A DNA stretch of 64,000 bases, from NCBI RefSeq assembly GCF_000282315.2, contig NZ_AKJN02000006.1, positions 496,001 to 560,000 of the forward strand, read 5' to 3'. Made by a program: the position numbers and the translations under genes. This DNA is from Pseudomonas sp. GM41(2012). Lineage in GTDB: Bacteria > Pseudomonadota > Gammaproteobacteria > Pseudomonadales > Pseudomonadaceae. A model generated the notes under the pieces. That model did not search any database, had not been told where the DNA came from, and saw nothing but the letters and a program-made list of their open reading frames with translations. Shown here in pieces: positions 1 to 9,686 of the stretch (its first letter is position 1; every line of letters starts with the position of its first letter).

Positions 1-84
1 AGGCTCGCTCCCACCTTGATCTGCGCCGAACACAAAATCTGCATCCGCCACGAATCCCCTGTGGGAGCGAGCCTGCTCGCGATC
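1..84. repeat. REP-type palindrome pair, left arm cut by window edge
   Basis: The first 14 bases are the end of one arm (AGGCTCGCTCCCAC) and bases 61-83 are the complementary arm GTGGGAGCGAGCCTGCTCGC plus GAT. The same palindrome recurs at 8.6, 31.2 and 58.4 kb. It lies just downstream of the leftmost gene, as REP elements usually do. Confidence 0.8.
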
Positions 85-88
85 AATT

Positions 89-1102
89 TCACGCCAGACG
101 CGGTTTACGCCCCGACACAAAGTGGCTCACATCATTAAACCCCGGCGTCGACGCATGCCCAGGCACAACCAGCGAATCAATGAACGCTTCATCCTCAGCC
201 GTAATCTTCACCGCTTGAGCCTTGGTGTAGGCATCCCATTGTTCTTCGGTCCGCGGTCCAACGATGGCCGAGGTGACGGCGCTGTTGTTCAGCACCCAGG
301 CGATGGCGAACTCCACGATGCCCACGCCGCGACCCTGGGTGTACTGCTGGATCTGCTGAGCAATGCGCAGGGATTCAACACGCCATTCGGTTTCCAGAAT
401 GCGTTTGTCTGCGCGGCCGGCGCGGCTGTTGGCATCCGGCTTCACGTCCGGCGCGTATTTACCGCTGAGCACACCACGCGCCAGCGGACTGTACGGCACC
501 ACGCCCAGGCCATAGTTTTGCGCGGCGGTGATCTGCTCGGTTTCCGCCTGACGGTTGACTATGTTGTACAGCGGCTGACTGATCACCGGCCGGTCGATGC
601 CCAGTTGATCGGCCACACGAATCACCTCGGCGATGCGCCAGCCACGGTAGTTCGACAAACCCCAATAGCGAATCTTGCCCTGGCGGATCAAATCGCCGAT
701 GGCCGACACCGTGACTTCCAACGGCGTGTTGTGGTCTTCGCGGTGCAGGTAATAGATGTCGAGATAATCGGTGCCCAAACGCGTCAGGCTGGCGTCGATG
801 CCATTGAACAGGTGCTTGCGGCTCAAACCGCTGCGATTTGGAACGCCGTCCACCGGGCCGAAACCGACCTTGGTCGCCAGCACCCATTCGTGGCGGTTCC
901 CGGCAATCGCTTCGCCGACGATCTCTTCGGAGCGGCCGTTGGTGTAAACGTCTGCGGTGTCGATGAAATTGATGCCCTGGTCCCAGGCCTTGTCGATGAT
1001 CCGCAGGGAATCTTCGGTGCTGGTCTGTTCGCCGAACATCATGGTGCCCAGGGTCAGGGTGGAAACTTGTAAACCCGAATGACCCAGCGTGCGATAGCTC
1101 AT
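89..1102 (-). CDS. Aldo/keto reductase
   Basis: A 337-residue NADPH-dependent aldo/keto reductase of the (beta/alpha)8-barrel superfamily, expected to reduce aldehydes or ketones in the cytosol. The catalytic tetrad can be placed at Asp48, Tyr53 (FIDTADVYTNG), Lys78 (LATKVG) and His120 (YLH). A C-terminal IVGPRTEEQW segment matches the cofactor-binding loop of the family. The start at 1102 is preceded by AAGGA. The substrate cannot be read from the sequence. It stands alone between two REP elements, so there is no operon context. Family assignment is secure, physiological role unknown. Confidence 0.9.
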   Translation of the reverse strand: MSYRTLGHSGLQVSTLTLGTMMFGEQTSTEDSLRIIDKAWDQGINFIDTADVYTNGRSEEIVGEAIAGNRHEWVLATKVGFGPVDGVPNRSGLSRKHLFNGIDASLTRLGTDYLDIYYLHREDHNTPLEVTVSAIGDLIRQGKIRYWGLSNYRGWRIAEVIRVADQLGIDRPVISQPLYNIVNRQAETEQITAAQNYGLGVVPYSPLARGVLSGKYAPDVKPDANSRAGRADKRILETEWRVESLRIAQQIQQYTQGRGVGIVEFAIAWVLNNSAVTSAIVGPRTEEQWDAYTKAQAVKITAEDEAFIDSLVVPGHASTPGFNDVSHFVSGRKPRLA

Positions 1103-1193
1103 GACGAAATCCTTTTACCGGTGGGAGAAAGGCTCAATCAAATACCAGAATGGTGGGGCGGGGCAAACGGAAATCTCAAACACCCTCAGATCA

Positions 1194-1303
1194 AATGTGG
1201 GAGCGGGCTTGCTCCGGGCGGCGTTCCGACGAAAGCGGTGTGTCAGCCGAAAAAATGTTGACTGACACTCCGTCTTCGCGAGCAAGCCCGCTCCCACAGG
1301 AGA
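1194..1303. repeat. REP-type palindrome pair with variant arm
   Basis: The left unit (GTGGGAGCGGGCTTGCTC) runs on into CCGGGCGGCGTTCCGACGA instead of the usual CGCGAT. The right unit is CTTCGCGAGCAAGCCCGCTC plus CCACAGG. The same variant tail occurs once more, at 31.26 kb. It sits between an aldo/keto reductase and an MFS gene. Confidence 0.75.
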
Positions 1304-1313
1304 TCCGCCGTGA

Positions 1314-2624
1314 TCAGACGCGAAGCGTACGGGTCATGCGCAGCGCCAACAAACTCCCGCACACAATCACGCCCGCCAGCAGGTAAAGCGCGGCATCGGT
1401 CGACCCGGTGCTGTCCTTGACCCAACCCACCAGATACGGACTCAGGAATCCGGCCATCTGCCCCATGGAGTTGATCAACGCCAAACCACCCGCCGCAGCG
1501 CCCGCGCTCAGCAGCGCAGTCGGTACCGGCCAGAACATCGGCAGGCCGGTGAGGGCGCCCATGGTGGCGATGGTCAGGCCGAGGATGGCGATGGCCGGCG
1601 TAGTCGCAAAGTTCACAGCGATCAGCAAACCGACCGCGCCCATCAGCATCGGCACCACCAAGTGCCAGCGGCGTTCTTTACGCAGGTCTGCCGAGCGGCC
1701 GACCATCAACATGAACAGCGCCGCCAGCAGGTACGGAATCGCACTGAGCCAGCCGATCACCAGGTTATCGCTGAAACCCAGGTTCTTGATGATCGACGGC
1801 AGCCAGAAGTTGATCGCGTAGACGCCGCTCTGGATGCAGAAGTAGATCAGACCGAAGGCCCAGATCGCCGGGTTCTTGAACACGGCCAGCAGCGAGTCGG
1901 TGGTGGTTTTCGGTTTGTTGGCCAGATCGATAGCGTGATCGGCTTCCAGCACCGAGCGCTCGAACGGCGTGAGCCATTTGGCGTTGGCGTAACTGTCGCT
2001 GAGCAGGAAGTACGCGAGGGCGCCGAGGATCACCGTCGGAATGCCTTGCAGCAGGAACATCCACTGCCAGCCCGCCAAACCCGCCTGGCCTGCGCCAAAG
2101 TGATTGAGAATCCAGCCGGAAAACGGGCTGCCGAGCAGGCCGGACACTGGGATCGCCGACATGAACAGTGCCATGATGCGGCCACGGCGGAAGGTCGGAA
2201 ACCACTGCGAGAGATAAAGCACCACGCCCGGGAAGAACCCGGCTTCAGCCGCGCCGGTGAACAGGCGCAGGGTGTAGAACTCGGTCGGGGTGGTGACGAA
2301 CAGCAGGCAGGTCGAGAGCGAGCCCCAGACGATCATCATCAGCGCGATCCAGCGGCGCGGGCCAAATTTGGTCAGGGCCAGGTTGCTGGGGACGCCGCAC
2401 AACACGTAACCGATGAAGAAGATTCCGGCCCCGAGGCCGTACACGGTTTCGCTGAATTTCAGTGCGTCGAGCATCTGCAGCTTGGCAAATCCAACGTTCA
2501 CCCGGTCGAGGTAGTTGAACAGGTAGCAGATGAAGATGAAGGGGATCAAACGCAGGGTAATGCGTTTGTAGACGGCGTTTTTTTCGTCAACGATGGCCTG
2601 GGTAACGGCGGCGCTCTGTGACAT
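1314..2624 (-). CDS. MFS transporter, anion:cation symporter family, probable glycerate/sugar-acid carrier
   Basis: A 436-residue inner-membrane carrier with about twelve hydrophobic segments. It contains the ACS-family signatures NYLDRVNVGFAKLQML (first helix) and GAAEAGFFPGV. The family moves organic anions such as glucarate, glucuronate and tartrate with protons. An upstream extension to 2774 is open, but the ATG at 2624 has a purine-rich AGAGAG upstream and begins the usual N-terminus (MSQSAAV), so I chose it. The gene is divergent from a CdaR-type regulator that is followed by glycerate kinase. I infer uptake of glycerate or an aldarate. It is closely similar to the nicotinate-locus carrier at 60.3 kb. 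Confidence 0.85.
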   Translation of the reverse strand: MSQSAAVTQAIVDEKNAVYKRITLRLIPFIFICYLFNYLDRVNVGFAKLQMLDALKFSETVYGLGAGIFFIGYVLCGVPSNLALTKFGPRRWIALMMIVWGSLSTCLLFVTTPTEFYTLRLFTGAAEAGFFPGVVLYLSQWFPTFRRGRIMALFMSAIPVSGLLGSPFSGWILNHFGAGQAGLAGWQWMFLLQGIPTVILGALAYFLLSDSYANAKWLTPFERSVLEADHAIDLANKPKTTTDSLLAVFKNPAIWAFGLIYFCIQSGVYAINFWLPSIIKNLGFSDNLVIGWLSAIPYLLAALFMLMVGRSADLRKERRWHLVVPMLMGAVGLLIAVNFATTPAIAILGLTIATMGALTGLPMFWPVPTALLSAGAAAGGLALINSMGQMAGFLSPYLVGWVKDSTGSTDAALYLLAGVIVCGSLLALRMTRTLRV

Positions 2625-2714
2625 GGCGGGCTCTCTCTTTATTATGATTTTTTGCGATGCAAGGGTAACGTTGACCGCCCGGTGAGTCTCGGCCACCGCT
2701 TGGGTCATTGTCTT

Positions 2715-2728
2715 TGTGCCTGAGCACA
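2715..2728. promoter_or_regulatory. Inverted repeat in the divergent MFS/cdaR promoter region
   Basis: TGTGC-CTGA-GCACA is a perfect 5-bp inverted repeat placed 66 bases before the regulator ATG and 91 bases before the MFS ATG. It is the clearest palindrome in this gap. It could be the operator of the adjacent CdaR-type protein, but I know no consensus for this regulator in Pseudomonas, so this is inference. Confidence 0.35.
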
Positions 2729-2793
2729 GGGTTTGCAACCAAGGCCTGTGCGGGTGAACAATCCGCTCCATCACGCTTTCAAGGATCCCCGCT

Positions 2794-3921
2794 ATGTTCG
2801 AACTCGATCACGACCTGGCCCAGGACATCGTCGACCGGGCGATGGCTATCCTGCCGTACAACGTCAATGTCATGGACAGCCAGGGCCTGATTCTTGGCAG
2901 CGGCGAACCGGAGCGGGTCAACACCCGGCATGAAGGCGCGCAACTGGTGCTGGCCAACGGGCGAGTGGTGGAGATCGACGCCCAAACGGCGATTCATTTG
3001 AAAGGCGTGCAGCCGGGTATCAACTTGCCGCTGTTGCTCGATCAGCGTTTGATTGGCGTGCTGGGCATCACCGGTGAACCCGAGCAATTGCGCACCTACG
3101 CCGAACTGGTGCGGATGACCGCCGAGATGCTGGTCGGCCAGCGCAATCAGCAGGCCGAACAGCAATGGCGGCGTCAGCGTTGCGACGATCTGCTGGCATT
3201 GCTGCTCAGCGAGGCCGGGGATTCGCCGCGGTTGATCGACGAAGCGCAGCAGCTGGGGCTCAAGCCGCAGATGACGCGGGTGCCGTACCTGTTCGAGTTA
3301 GGGATGGAACACGGTCCGGGGCAAACCGTCGAGGCGCTCAGCGCCTGGCTGACCTCGCGCTACCCGGACAGTTGGTGCGTGAGTTCAGCCAAGTCATCGT
3401 TGCTCTGGTGCCGACCGGCGGCGCAGGCGATCGAGAATGACCGGCTGCTGGAAAAACTCGACGGCCTCGGCTGGAACATTCAGCGCATCGCCGTGGGTGG
3501 GCAAGCCGATGGGCTCTCGGGATTGCGCCGCTGCTATCGACGCGTCGGCGACTTGCTGGCCTACGGGCGAGATGTGTTGCCGCACTCTCGTTTGCTGACG
3601 CTCAACCGTTATCGGTTGCCGGTGATGCTCTGGCGGCACCGCAACGACGACGCGCTGGACGAGTTGCTCAAACCGCTGCGCAAAGTCATCGCCAAGGATG
3701 GCAACGGCCAACTGCTGGCGACTTTGCGCAGCTGGTGCGATCACGATGGTCAGAGCCAGGCCTGCGCCGATGCGCTGGGCATCCATCGCAACAGTTTGCG
3801 TTACCGGATGGAACGGATTGCTGAGCTCAGTGGTGTTGATCCGCTGAAGCTGGACGGGATGCTTGCGCTCTATCTCGGCGTCCAGCTCCTGCCCCAAACC
3901 GACGCGCCCACCACTCTGTAG
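2794..3921 (+). CDS. cdaR: CdaR-type transcriptional regulator (sugar diacid recognition, PucR-like HTH)
   Basis: A 375-residue activator of the CdaR family. Residues 1 to about 130 form the putative sugar-diacid recognition domain (MFELDHDLAQDIVDRAM start; HEGAQLVLANGRVVEI). The last 60 residues are the PucR-type helix-turn-helix (ADALGIHRNSLRYRMERI). The family controls glucarate, galactarate and glycerate use. AAGGA precedes the ATG. The gene is divergent from an MFS carrier and lies upstream of glycerate kinase on the same strand, so it very likely controls both in response to glycerate or an aldarate. Family secure, effector inferred. Confidence 0.88.
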   Translation: MFELDHDLAQDIVDRAMAILPYNVNVMDSQGLILGSGEPERVNTRHEGAQLVLANGRVVEIDAQTAIHLKGVQPGINLPLLLDQRLIGVLGITGEPEQLRTYAELVRMTAEMLVGQRNQQAEQQWRRQRCDDLLALLLSEAGDSPRLIDEAQQLGLKPQMTRVPYLFELGMEHGPGQTVEALSAWLTSRYPDSWCVSSAKSSLLWCRPAAQAIENDRLLEKLDGLGWNIQRIAVGGQADGLSGLRRCYRRVGDLLAYGRDVLPHSRLLTLNRYRLPVMLWRHRNDDALDELLKPLRKVIAKDGNGQLLATLRSWCDHDGQSQACADALGIHRNSLRYRMERIAELSGVDPLKLDGMLALYLGVQLLPQTDAPTTL

Positions 3922-4055
3922 GCGCACGGCTTGCCGGCGATGGCGACTCCGAGGATGTCATCGCGAGCAAGCTCGGCTCCTACAGTGATCGGCGTCGTGC
4001 GCAAATATGAATTTCACCACGGACCACTGTGGGAGCCGAGCTTGCTCGCGATAGC
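3917..4055. repeat. Cluster of three REP-type half-units
   Basis: GTAGGCGCACGGCTTGCCGG at the end of cdaR is followed by ATCGCGAGCAAGCTCGGCTC (about 3960) and by its complement GTGGGAGCCGAGCTTGCTCG (about 4029). The last two can form a long hairpin. The cdaR stop codon (TAG, 3919-3921) lies within the first unit. Confidence 0.7.
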
Positions 4056-4200
4056 AGACGATCAGCCAACTCGGAGCTAGATTTGAAAACACGGACTTTG
4101 TGGAAATGAACAATAAAGGCCACACCGGCTTGTGCAGCGGACCGGCGTTATTGTTCTTGCCTGCTGGCAGCATGGAACGCATTGGAACTGGAGAATTCGC

Positions 4201-5343
4201 ATGAAAATCGTCATCGCCCCCGATTCGTTCAAGGACAGCCTGAGTGCCCAGGGTGTGGCTGATGCCATTGCTCTGGGGTTGGCGCAGGTGTGGCCCGATG
4301 CGCTCCTGGTCAAATGCCCGATGGCGGACGGCGGGGAGGGGACCGTCGAGTCTGTTCTGGCGGCGTGCGAGGGCGAACTGCAGCGCACCCAAGTCCGGGG
4401 GCCGCTCGGCGCAACAGTTGAGGCCGCTTGGGGCTGGCTACCCCAGAGCCACACCGCGATCATCGAAATGGCCGAGGCCAGTGGCCTGCAACTGGTTCCG
4501 CCGGGTAAGCGTGATGCGTGCTTCAGCAGCACGTTCGGCACCGGCGAATTGATCCGCGCGGCGCTCGATGCCGGGGCGCAACGGGTCATTCTGGCGATTG
4601 GCGGCAGCGCCACCAACGACGGCGGGGCGGGTGCGATGCAAGCCTTGGGCGTCAAACTGCTGGACGCACAGGGCCGAACTCTGGCACCGGGCGGCTTGGC
4701 CCTCGCGCAACTGGCGCGAATCGACATGAGTGAAATCGACCCGCGTCTGGCCGAGGTGCAATTCGACATCGCCGCCGACGTCAACAATCCACTGTGCGGC
4801 CCTCACGGTGCCTCAGCGATTTTCGGCCCGCAAAAAGGCGCGTCGCCCGAGCAAGTCCAACAACTGGATCGCGCGCTCGGGCACTTTGCCGAACGGTGCG
4901 CTGAGGTCCTGAACAAAGATGTACGTGACGAACCGGGTAGCGGTGCGGCAGGCGGCCTGGGGTTTGCTGCCAAGGCGTTTCTGGGGGCGCAGTTCAAGGC
5001 CGGGGTCGAAGTGGTCGCCGAACTGGTCGGCCTGGAGGATGCGGTCGAAGGCGCCGACCTGGTGATCACCGGTGAAGGTCGTTTCGACGCTCAGACCCTG
5101 CGTGGCAAGACGCCGTTTGGTGTGGCGCGTATTGCTCGGCAGCACGGCGTGCCAGTGATTGTCCTCGCCGGGACGCTGGGTGAGGGTTATCAAGCGCTGT
5201 ATGAACATGGCATCGATGCCGCGTTTGCCTTGGCCAGTGGACCGATGACGCTGGAGCAGGCGTGTGCCGAGGCACCGCGGTTGTTGCGGGAGCGGGCGAG
5301 TGATGTTGCGCGGGTTTTGCGGGTGGCTTTGCGTAAGGCCTGA
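4201..5343 (+). CDS. garK: Glycerate kinase (GarK/GlxK family)
   Basis: A 380-residue kinase that phosphorylates D-glycerate, feeding it into lower glycolysis. The N-terminus MKIVIAPDSFKDSLSA is diagnostic, followed by KCPMADGGEGT, AIGGSATNDGGAGAMQALG and the C-terminal VITGEGRFDAQTLRGKTP. Translation could be read from 4132, but the ATG at 4201 is preceded by GGAG and gives the canonical start. It follows cdaR after a REP cluster and probably has its own promoter. Together with the MFS carrier it makes a compact glycerate/aldarate utilisation locus. Confidence 0.93.
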   Translation: MKIVIAPDSFKDSLSAQGVADAIALGLAQVWPDALLVKCPMADGGEGTVESVLAACEGELQRTQVRGPLGATVEAAWGWLPQSHTAIIEMAEASGLQLVPPGKRDACFSSTFGTGELIRAALDAGAQRVILAIGGSATNDGGAGAMQALGVKLLDAQGRTLAPGGLALAQLARIDMSEIDPRLAEVQFDIAADVNNPLCGPHGASAIFGPQKGASPEQVQQLDRALGHFAERCAEVLNKDVRDEPGSGAAGGLGFAAKAFLGAQFKAGVEVVAELVGLEDAVEGADLVITGEGRFDAQTLRGKTPFGVARIARQHGVPVIVLAGTLGEGYQALYEHGIDAAFALASGPMTLEQACAEAPRLLRERASDVARVLRVALRKA

Positions 5344-5365
5344 GTCTTGCGTTGAAGTTTAGATC

Positions 5366-5536
5366 CACCCCTCACCCCAGCCCTCTCCCCACGGGGGAGA
5401 GGGGGAAAGGGAGCAGATCTTCAAGCTTTTCAGAACCTGAGTTCGGCTCAAAACTTTCAGGTCGATGTACTTCGAAAAAACGCCTCGGTCAGTCCCCTCT
5501 ACCCCCTGGGGAGAGGGTTAGGGTGAGGGGCGGTTC
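5366..5536. repeat. Paired CTCTCCCC-type repeats in inverted orientation, within a gene-free stretch
   Basis: CCCCTCACCCCAGCCCTCTC at about 5368 is itself half of a small hairpin with GGGGGAGAGGG. About 120 bases later the reverse complement follows (CCCTGGGGAGAGGGTTAGGG, then TGAGGGG). This family differs from the GAGCAGGCTC-type REPs elsewhere in the window. The rest of the 5344-5715 gap shows nothing else I can name apart from the approach to the next start codon. Confidence 0.65.
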
Positions 5537-5715
5537 CAAACTTGAAATATATTTCCAAACCCCCCGCAACAATCCTCATCCCCAGCCGATACAGATAACA
5601 GGCCCACACAAACCTATTCCAACAGTGGCGCCAAACTGAACGCGCGTGCGCTGCCGCCCGCCCTTTCAGCGATCACGCAAGGATGCTCGTAGCCCCATCA
5701 CCCGAGAATCATCCT

Positions 5716-7341
5716 ATGTCACTGCGTAATCTGAATATCGCGCCTCGAGCTTTCCTGGGTTTTGCTTTCATTGCCTTGCTCGTCATCGTGCTGGGTGTGT
5801 TTGCCGTGAACCGCATGACGAGCATCCACCAAGCCTCCATCGACATGGAAACCACGCAGCTGCCCAGCGTCGGGTTTCTCGGTAACCTGACGGAAAACGT
5901 CCTGCGTCTGCGCATTCTCTCGTTCCGGGTGTTGGTCAACCGGGATCCGGCCGCGTTGCAGGAAGCCCAGACGCGTATCGGCGTGCTGGTCGACAAGGTT
6001 CGCAGCGCACAATCGAGTTATGCCGCGTTGTCGGCCACCCCGGAAGAAGCCGCGCTGTACAAGACGTTCACGGCAACGTTGGACAGCTACATGCAAGCCC
6101 AGACCCAGATGCTGGAGCTGTCGCGACAGAACAAGCTCGATGAGATGCGCACGCTGATCAACACCCGGATCAAGGAAGGTACGGACCAGATGGGCGAGCA
6201 GCTGAACAAACTGGTGGCGCTGAATAATTCCGATGCGAAAACCGCATCGGACGCAGCGGGCGAGCAGTACCGTAGCGCCATTACCGGCATCATTGCCGTG
6301 GCGGTCATCGCGGCGCTGATGACCGTGCTGCTGGCCTGGTTGCTGACCCGTAGCATCGTCACACCGCTGAACCGTGCGTTGCAGGCGGCGCAAACCATTG
6401 CCGGCGGCAACCTGACTAACGTCATCGAGGTCGACGGCACTGACGAACCGGCCCGCTTGCTAGGTGCCTTGTCCGCGATGCAGGCCAGCCTGCGCAAAAC
6501 CATCGAACAAATCGCCGGTTCTGCCACCCAACTGGGTGCCGCCGCTGAAGAACTGAGCACGGTCACCCAGGAAGCGTCCCGCGGGCTGCAACAGCAAACC
6601 AACGAAATCGAACAGGCCGCCACCGCGGTCAACGAAATGACCGCCGCCGTGGAAGAAGTGGCGCGCAACGCGGTGTCGACGTCCGAAGCCTCGAACCAGT
6701 CGACCCAGGCCGCCCGCGAAGGTCGTGACCGTGTGGTGGAAACTGTCGGCGCGATCCAGACCATGACTCATGATGTGCAAAACACCTCGGTGATGATCGA
6801 AGGCCTGGCCGCTCAAGGACGCGACATCGGCAAGGTGCTGGACGTGATCCGCGCCATCGCCGAGCAAACCAATCTGCTGGCGCTCAACGCTGCAATCGAA
6901 GCCGCCCGTGCCGGTGAAGCCGGGCGCGGTTTTGCGGTGGTGGCCGACGAGGTCCGGGCGCTGGCCCATCGCACTGCGCAATCGACCCAGGAAATCGAAA
7001 AAATGGTCGCCGGCATTCAGAACGGCACCGGCCAAGCGGTCTCCTCAATGCAGCAAAGCAATCAACGCACCCAAAGCACCCTGGAAATGGCCCGCGCCGC
7101 CGGTGTGGCGCTGGAGCAGATCACTCAGTCGATCCAATTGATCAACGAGCGCAACCTGGTGATCGCCAGCGCGTCCGAAGAACAGGCCCAGGTGTCCCGC
7201 GAGGTCGATCGCAACCTGGTGAACATCCGCGACCTGGCCACCCAGTCCGCCGCCGGTGCCAACCAGACCAGCGCCGCCACTCACGAACTGTCGCGCCTGG
7301 CCGTGGATTTAAATGCCATGGTGGCGCGTTTCGTGATTTGA
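5716..7341 (+). CDS. Methyl-accepting chemotaxis protein
   Basis: A 541-residue transmembrane chemoreceptor. TM1 is at about 13-33, a periplasmic four-helix-bundle-type sensor of about 150 residues follows, TM2 is at about 188-211, then a HAMP linker and the signalling domain. The conserved hairpin tip ([20 protein letters not shown]) begins near residue 383. It passes ligand signals to CheA/CheW. The ligand is unknown. Translation could begin at 5683, but the ATG at 5716 starts the normal cytoplasmic segment ([13 protein letters not shown]). The aminotransferase starts 41 bases downstream, which hints at an amino-acid or related ligand, but this is weak. Confidence 0.92.
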   Translation: MSLRNLNIAPRAFLGFAFIALLVIVLGVFAVNRMTSIHQASIDMETTQLPSVGFLGNLTENVLRLRILSFRVLVNRDPAALQEAQTRIGVLVDKVRSAQSSYAALSATPEEAALYKTFTATLDSYMQAQTQMLELSRQNKLDEMRTLINTRIKEGTDQMGEQLNKLVALNNSDAKTASDAAGEQYRSAITGIIAVAVIAALMTVLLAWLLTRSIVTPLNRALQAAQTIAGGNLTNVIEVDGTDEPARLLGALSAMQASLRKTIEQIAGSATQLGAAAEELSTVTQEASRGLQQQTNEIEQAATAVNEMTAAVEEVARNAVSTSEASNQSTQAAREGRDRVVETVGAIQTMTHDVQNTSVMIEGLAAQGRDIGKVLDVIRAIAEQTNLLALNAAIEAARAGEAGRGFAVVADEVRALAHRTAQSTQEIEKMVAGIQNGTGQAVSSMQQSNQRTQSTLEMARAAGVALEQITQSIQLINERNLVIASASEEQAQVSREVDRNLVNIRDLATQSAAGANQTSAATHELSRLAVDLNAMVARFVI

Positions 7342-7382
7342 GATAGGGTTGAGGCTTGGAACCTGCGCGACTGGAGAATTAC

Positions 7383-8570
7383 ATGCGCTATTCAGCCTTG
7401 ACCAAACGAATCGCCGGTGACGGCGCTGCGGCCTGGCAAATTCATGACCGAGCACTGGAGTTAATTGAGCAGGGCGTTGATGTGCTGCTGCTATCGATCG
7501 GCGATCCCGACTTCGATACGCCGCAGCCCATCGTTCAGGCGTGCATCGATAGCTTGTTGGCCGGTGACACCCATTACCCGTCAGTACGTGGCAGTCGGGG
7601 GTTGCGCGACAGCATTGCCAACCGTCATCGGCGTCGCAGTGGTCAAGCGGTGGAAGCCGATCATGTGATCGTGCTGCCGGGCGCGCAGTGTGCGGTGTAT
7701 TCGGTCGCGCAATGCCTGCTCGACCCGGGCGATGAAGTGATCGTCGCCGAACCGATGTACGTGACCTATGAAGGCGTGTTCGGTGCCTGCGCGGCCAAAG
7801 TGGTGCCGGTGGCGGTGCGCCCAGAGAATGGCTTTCGGGTCGATCCGGCGGATGTCGCGGCGCTGATCACACCCAAGACCCGCGCCATTTTGCTTAACAG
7901 TCCGAACAATCCTTCCGGCGCCAGTTTGCCGCTGATGGTCTGGCAGGAACTGGCATCGCTGTGTGTTCGTCACGACCTGTGGCTGATCAGCGACGAGGTC
8001 TACAGCGATCTGTTGTACGAAGGCGTGCACATCAGCCCGGCGAGCCTGCCGGGCATGGCCGAGCGCACCGCGACCATCAATAGCCTGTCCAAATCCCATG
8101 CCATGAGCGGTTGGCGCGTGGGCTGGGTGATCGGGCCGAAACCGTTGGCCGAACACTTGGTGCACCTGTCGTTGTGCATGTTGTTTGGTATTCCGGATTT
8201 TATTCAGAACGCCGCGCAATTGGCGCTGGATGAGGATCTGCCGGAAGTGGCGCAGATGCGCGAGGAGTATCGCCAGCGTCGCGACCTGGTGTGCGCGAGC
8301 CTGAGTGATTGCCCGGGTATCCGGCCGATCCGGCCTGATGGTGGGATGTTCGTGATGATCGATGTACGCCAGACCGGGTTGTGTGCCCAGGGTTTTGCCG
8401 AGCGGCTGCTGGAAGGTTATGGCGTGTCGGTGCTGGCGGGTGAAGCGTTCGGCCCGAGTGCGGCGGGGCATATTCGACTGGGGTTGGTGGTGGATCAGCT
8501 GAAACTGGCGGATGCGTGTCGGCGGATTGCGTTGTGTGCGGCGGACCTTCTGGAGGCGCGTCGGGCCTGA
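7383..8570 (+). CDS. Pyridoxal-phosphate aminotransferase, class I/II
   Basis: A 395-residue fold-type I aminotransferase acting in the cytosol. Seen in the sequence: LSIGDPDFDTP at the N-terminus, the PLP-phosphate and ring contacts NSPNNPSGA (about 172-180) and SDEVYSDL (Asp204), and the Schiff-base lysine Lys237 in SLSKSHAMSGWRVGW. The family includes aspartate, aromatic and kynurenine aminotransferases, and I cannot say which donor is used. The ATG at 7383 follows GGAG; the upstream in-frame ATG at 7356 lacks one. It is probably cotranscribed with the preceding chemoreceptor. Confidence 0.9.
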   Translation: MRYSALTKRIAGDGAAAWQIHDRALELIEQGVDVLLLSIGDPDFDTPQPIVQACIDSLLAGDTHYPSVRGSRGLRDSIANRHRRRSGQAVEADHVIVLPGAQCAVYSVAQCLLDPGDEVIVAEPMYVTYEGVFGACAAKVVPVAVRPENGFRVDPADVAALITPKTRAILLNSPNNPSGASLPLMVWQELASLCVRHDLWLISDEVYSDLLYEGVHISPASLPGMAERTATINSLSKSHAMSGWRVGWVIGPKPLAEHLVHLSLCMLFGIPDFIQNAAQLALDEDLPEVAQMREEYRQRRDLVCASLSDCPGIRPIRPDGGMFVMIDVRQTGLCAQGFAERLLEGYGVSVLAGEAFGPSAAGHIRLGLVVDQLKLADACRRIALCAADLLEARRA

Positions 8571-8596
8571 AGGATTTACGTTGCCAATGACGGCCT

Positions 8597-8663
8597 CATC
8601 GCGAGCAGGCTCACTCCCACATTTGGAATGCGTTCCCCTGTGGGAGCGAGCCTGCTCGCGATG
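8597..8663. repeat. REP-type palindrome pair
   Basis: CATCGCGAGCAGGCTCACTC plus CCACA faces TGTGGGAGCGAGCCTGCTCG plus CGATG, with an 18-base loop and one mismatch. It lies between the convergent aminotransferase and kguD genes and could stop transcription from either side. Confidence 0.85.
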
Positions 8664-8687
8664 GCTGACTGACAGGCGCCAAATTTC

Positions 8688-9671
8688 TTAAGCCTTCCAC
8701 GCCCCGACATTCACAAGATTCGCCGGCCGCTCACCCGCCAGCGCCGCCAGCAGATTGTCCACCGCACACGTGGCCATCGCCTCTCGCGTTTCATGCGTCG
8801 CCGAACCAATGTGCGGCGTCGCCACCACGTTGTTCAGCTGCAACAGCGGCGAATCGGTGTTCAGCGGTTCACGTTCGAACACATCCAGCCCCGCAGCGCG
8901 AATCTGCCCCTCACGCAAGGCCTGAATCAGCGCCGACTCGTCCACCACCTTGCCCCGTGAAATGTTGATGAAGATGGTTTCGGGGCGCATCAGGGCAAAC
9001 TGCTCGGCCCCGATCAGCCCTTCGGTTTCAGCGGTCAGCGGCAAGGTCAGGCAAACGAAATCCGCCTGCTGCAACAGCTCCGGCAGGCTGCGGTATTGCG
9101 CATTGAACCGCTGTTCCACCGCCGGTTTCGGCGAGTGACTGTGGTAAATAACCGGCATGCCAAACCCGAAATGCCCACGCTGGGCCAACGCCTCACCGAT
9201 CCGCCCCATACCAATGATGCCCAGGGTTTTACCGTGCACATCGGTACCGAATTGCGCGGGACCGACATTGCGTTTCCACTGGCCGGCGCGAACCATGTTC
9301 GCCAGTTCCACCACGCGCCGGGCGGTCGCCAGGATCAGCGCAAAACCGGTATCGGCCGTGGTTTCGGTGAGCACGTCCGGGGTGTTGCTGAGCAGGATCC
9401 GTCGTTCGGTCAGGTAGTCGATGTCGTAGTTGTCGACCCCCACGGAGACGCTGGCGATGGCTTCCAGATCAGGTGCCAGATCCAATAATGCGGCATCCAG
9501 TTTCAGGCTCGCACCGAGCAACCCGTGGGCGCGGGGCAGGGCCTCGCGCAGCGTTGCCAGGCCGTCGGCATTGAGGTTGTCGATCAGCGTCACCTCGGTC
9601 TGCTCGTGCAGGCGAGCCATCAGCAGCGGCGAGAGTTTCTTGTACAGCACAACCTGCTTTTTCATCGTCAT
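8688..9671 (-). CDS. kguD: 2-ketogluconate 6-phosphate reductase / D-2-hydroxyacid dehydrogenase
   Basis: A 327-residue NAD(P)H-dependent D-2-hydroxyacid dehydrogenase. In the 2-ketogluconate pathway KguD reduces 2-keto-6-phosphogluconate to 6-phosphogluconate. The Rossmann motif GIIGMGRIGEAL begins at residue 151, and the catalytic residues can be placed at Arg239 (ISRGKVVDE), Glu268 (EREPL) and His287 (TPHIGSATHETREAM). It is the last gene of kguE-kguK-kguT-kguD and starts 15 bases after kguT. ATG codons at 9671 and 9665 are both possible starts. Sequence alone would fit glyoxylate/hydroxypyruvate reductase too; the operon makes KguD the better call. Confidence 0.88.
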   Translation of the reverse strand: MTMKKQVVLYKKLSPLLMARLHEQTEVTLIDNLNADGLATLREALPRAHGLLGASLKLDAALLDLAPDLEAIASVSVGVDNYDIDYLTERRILLSNTPDVLTETTADTGFALILATARRVVELANMVRAGQWKRNVGPAQFGTDVHGKTLGIIGMGRIGEALAQRGHFGFGMPVIYHSHSPKPAVEQRFNAQYRSLPELLQQADFVCLTLPLTAETEGLIGAEQFALMRPETIFINISRGKVVDESALIQALREGQIRAAGLDVFEREPLNTDSPLLQLNNVVATPHIGSATHETREAMATCAVDNLLAALAGERPANLVNVGAWKA

Positions 9672-9686
9672 CGTCTCAACTTCAAT

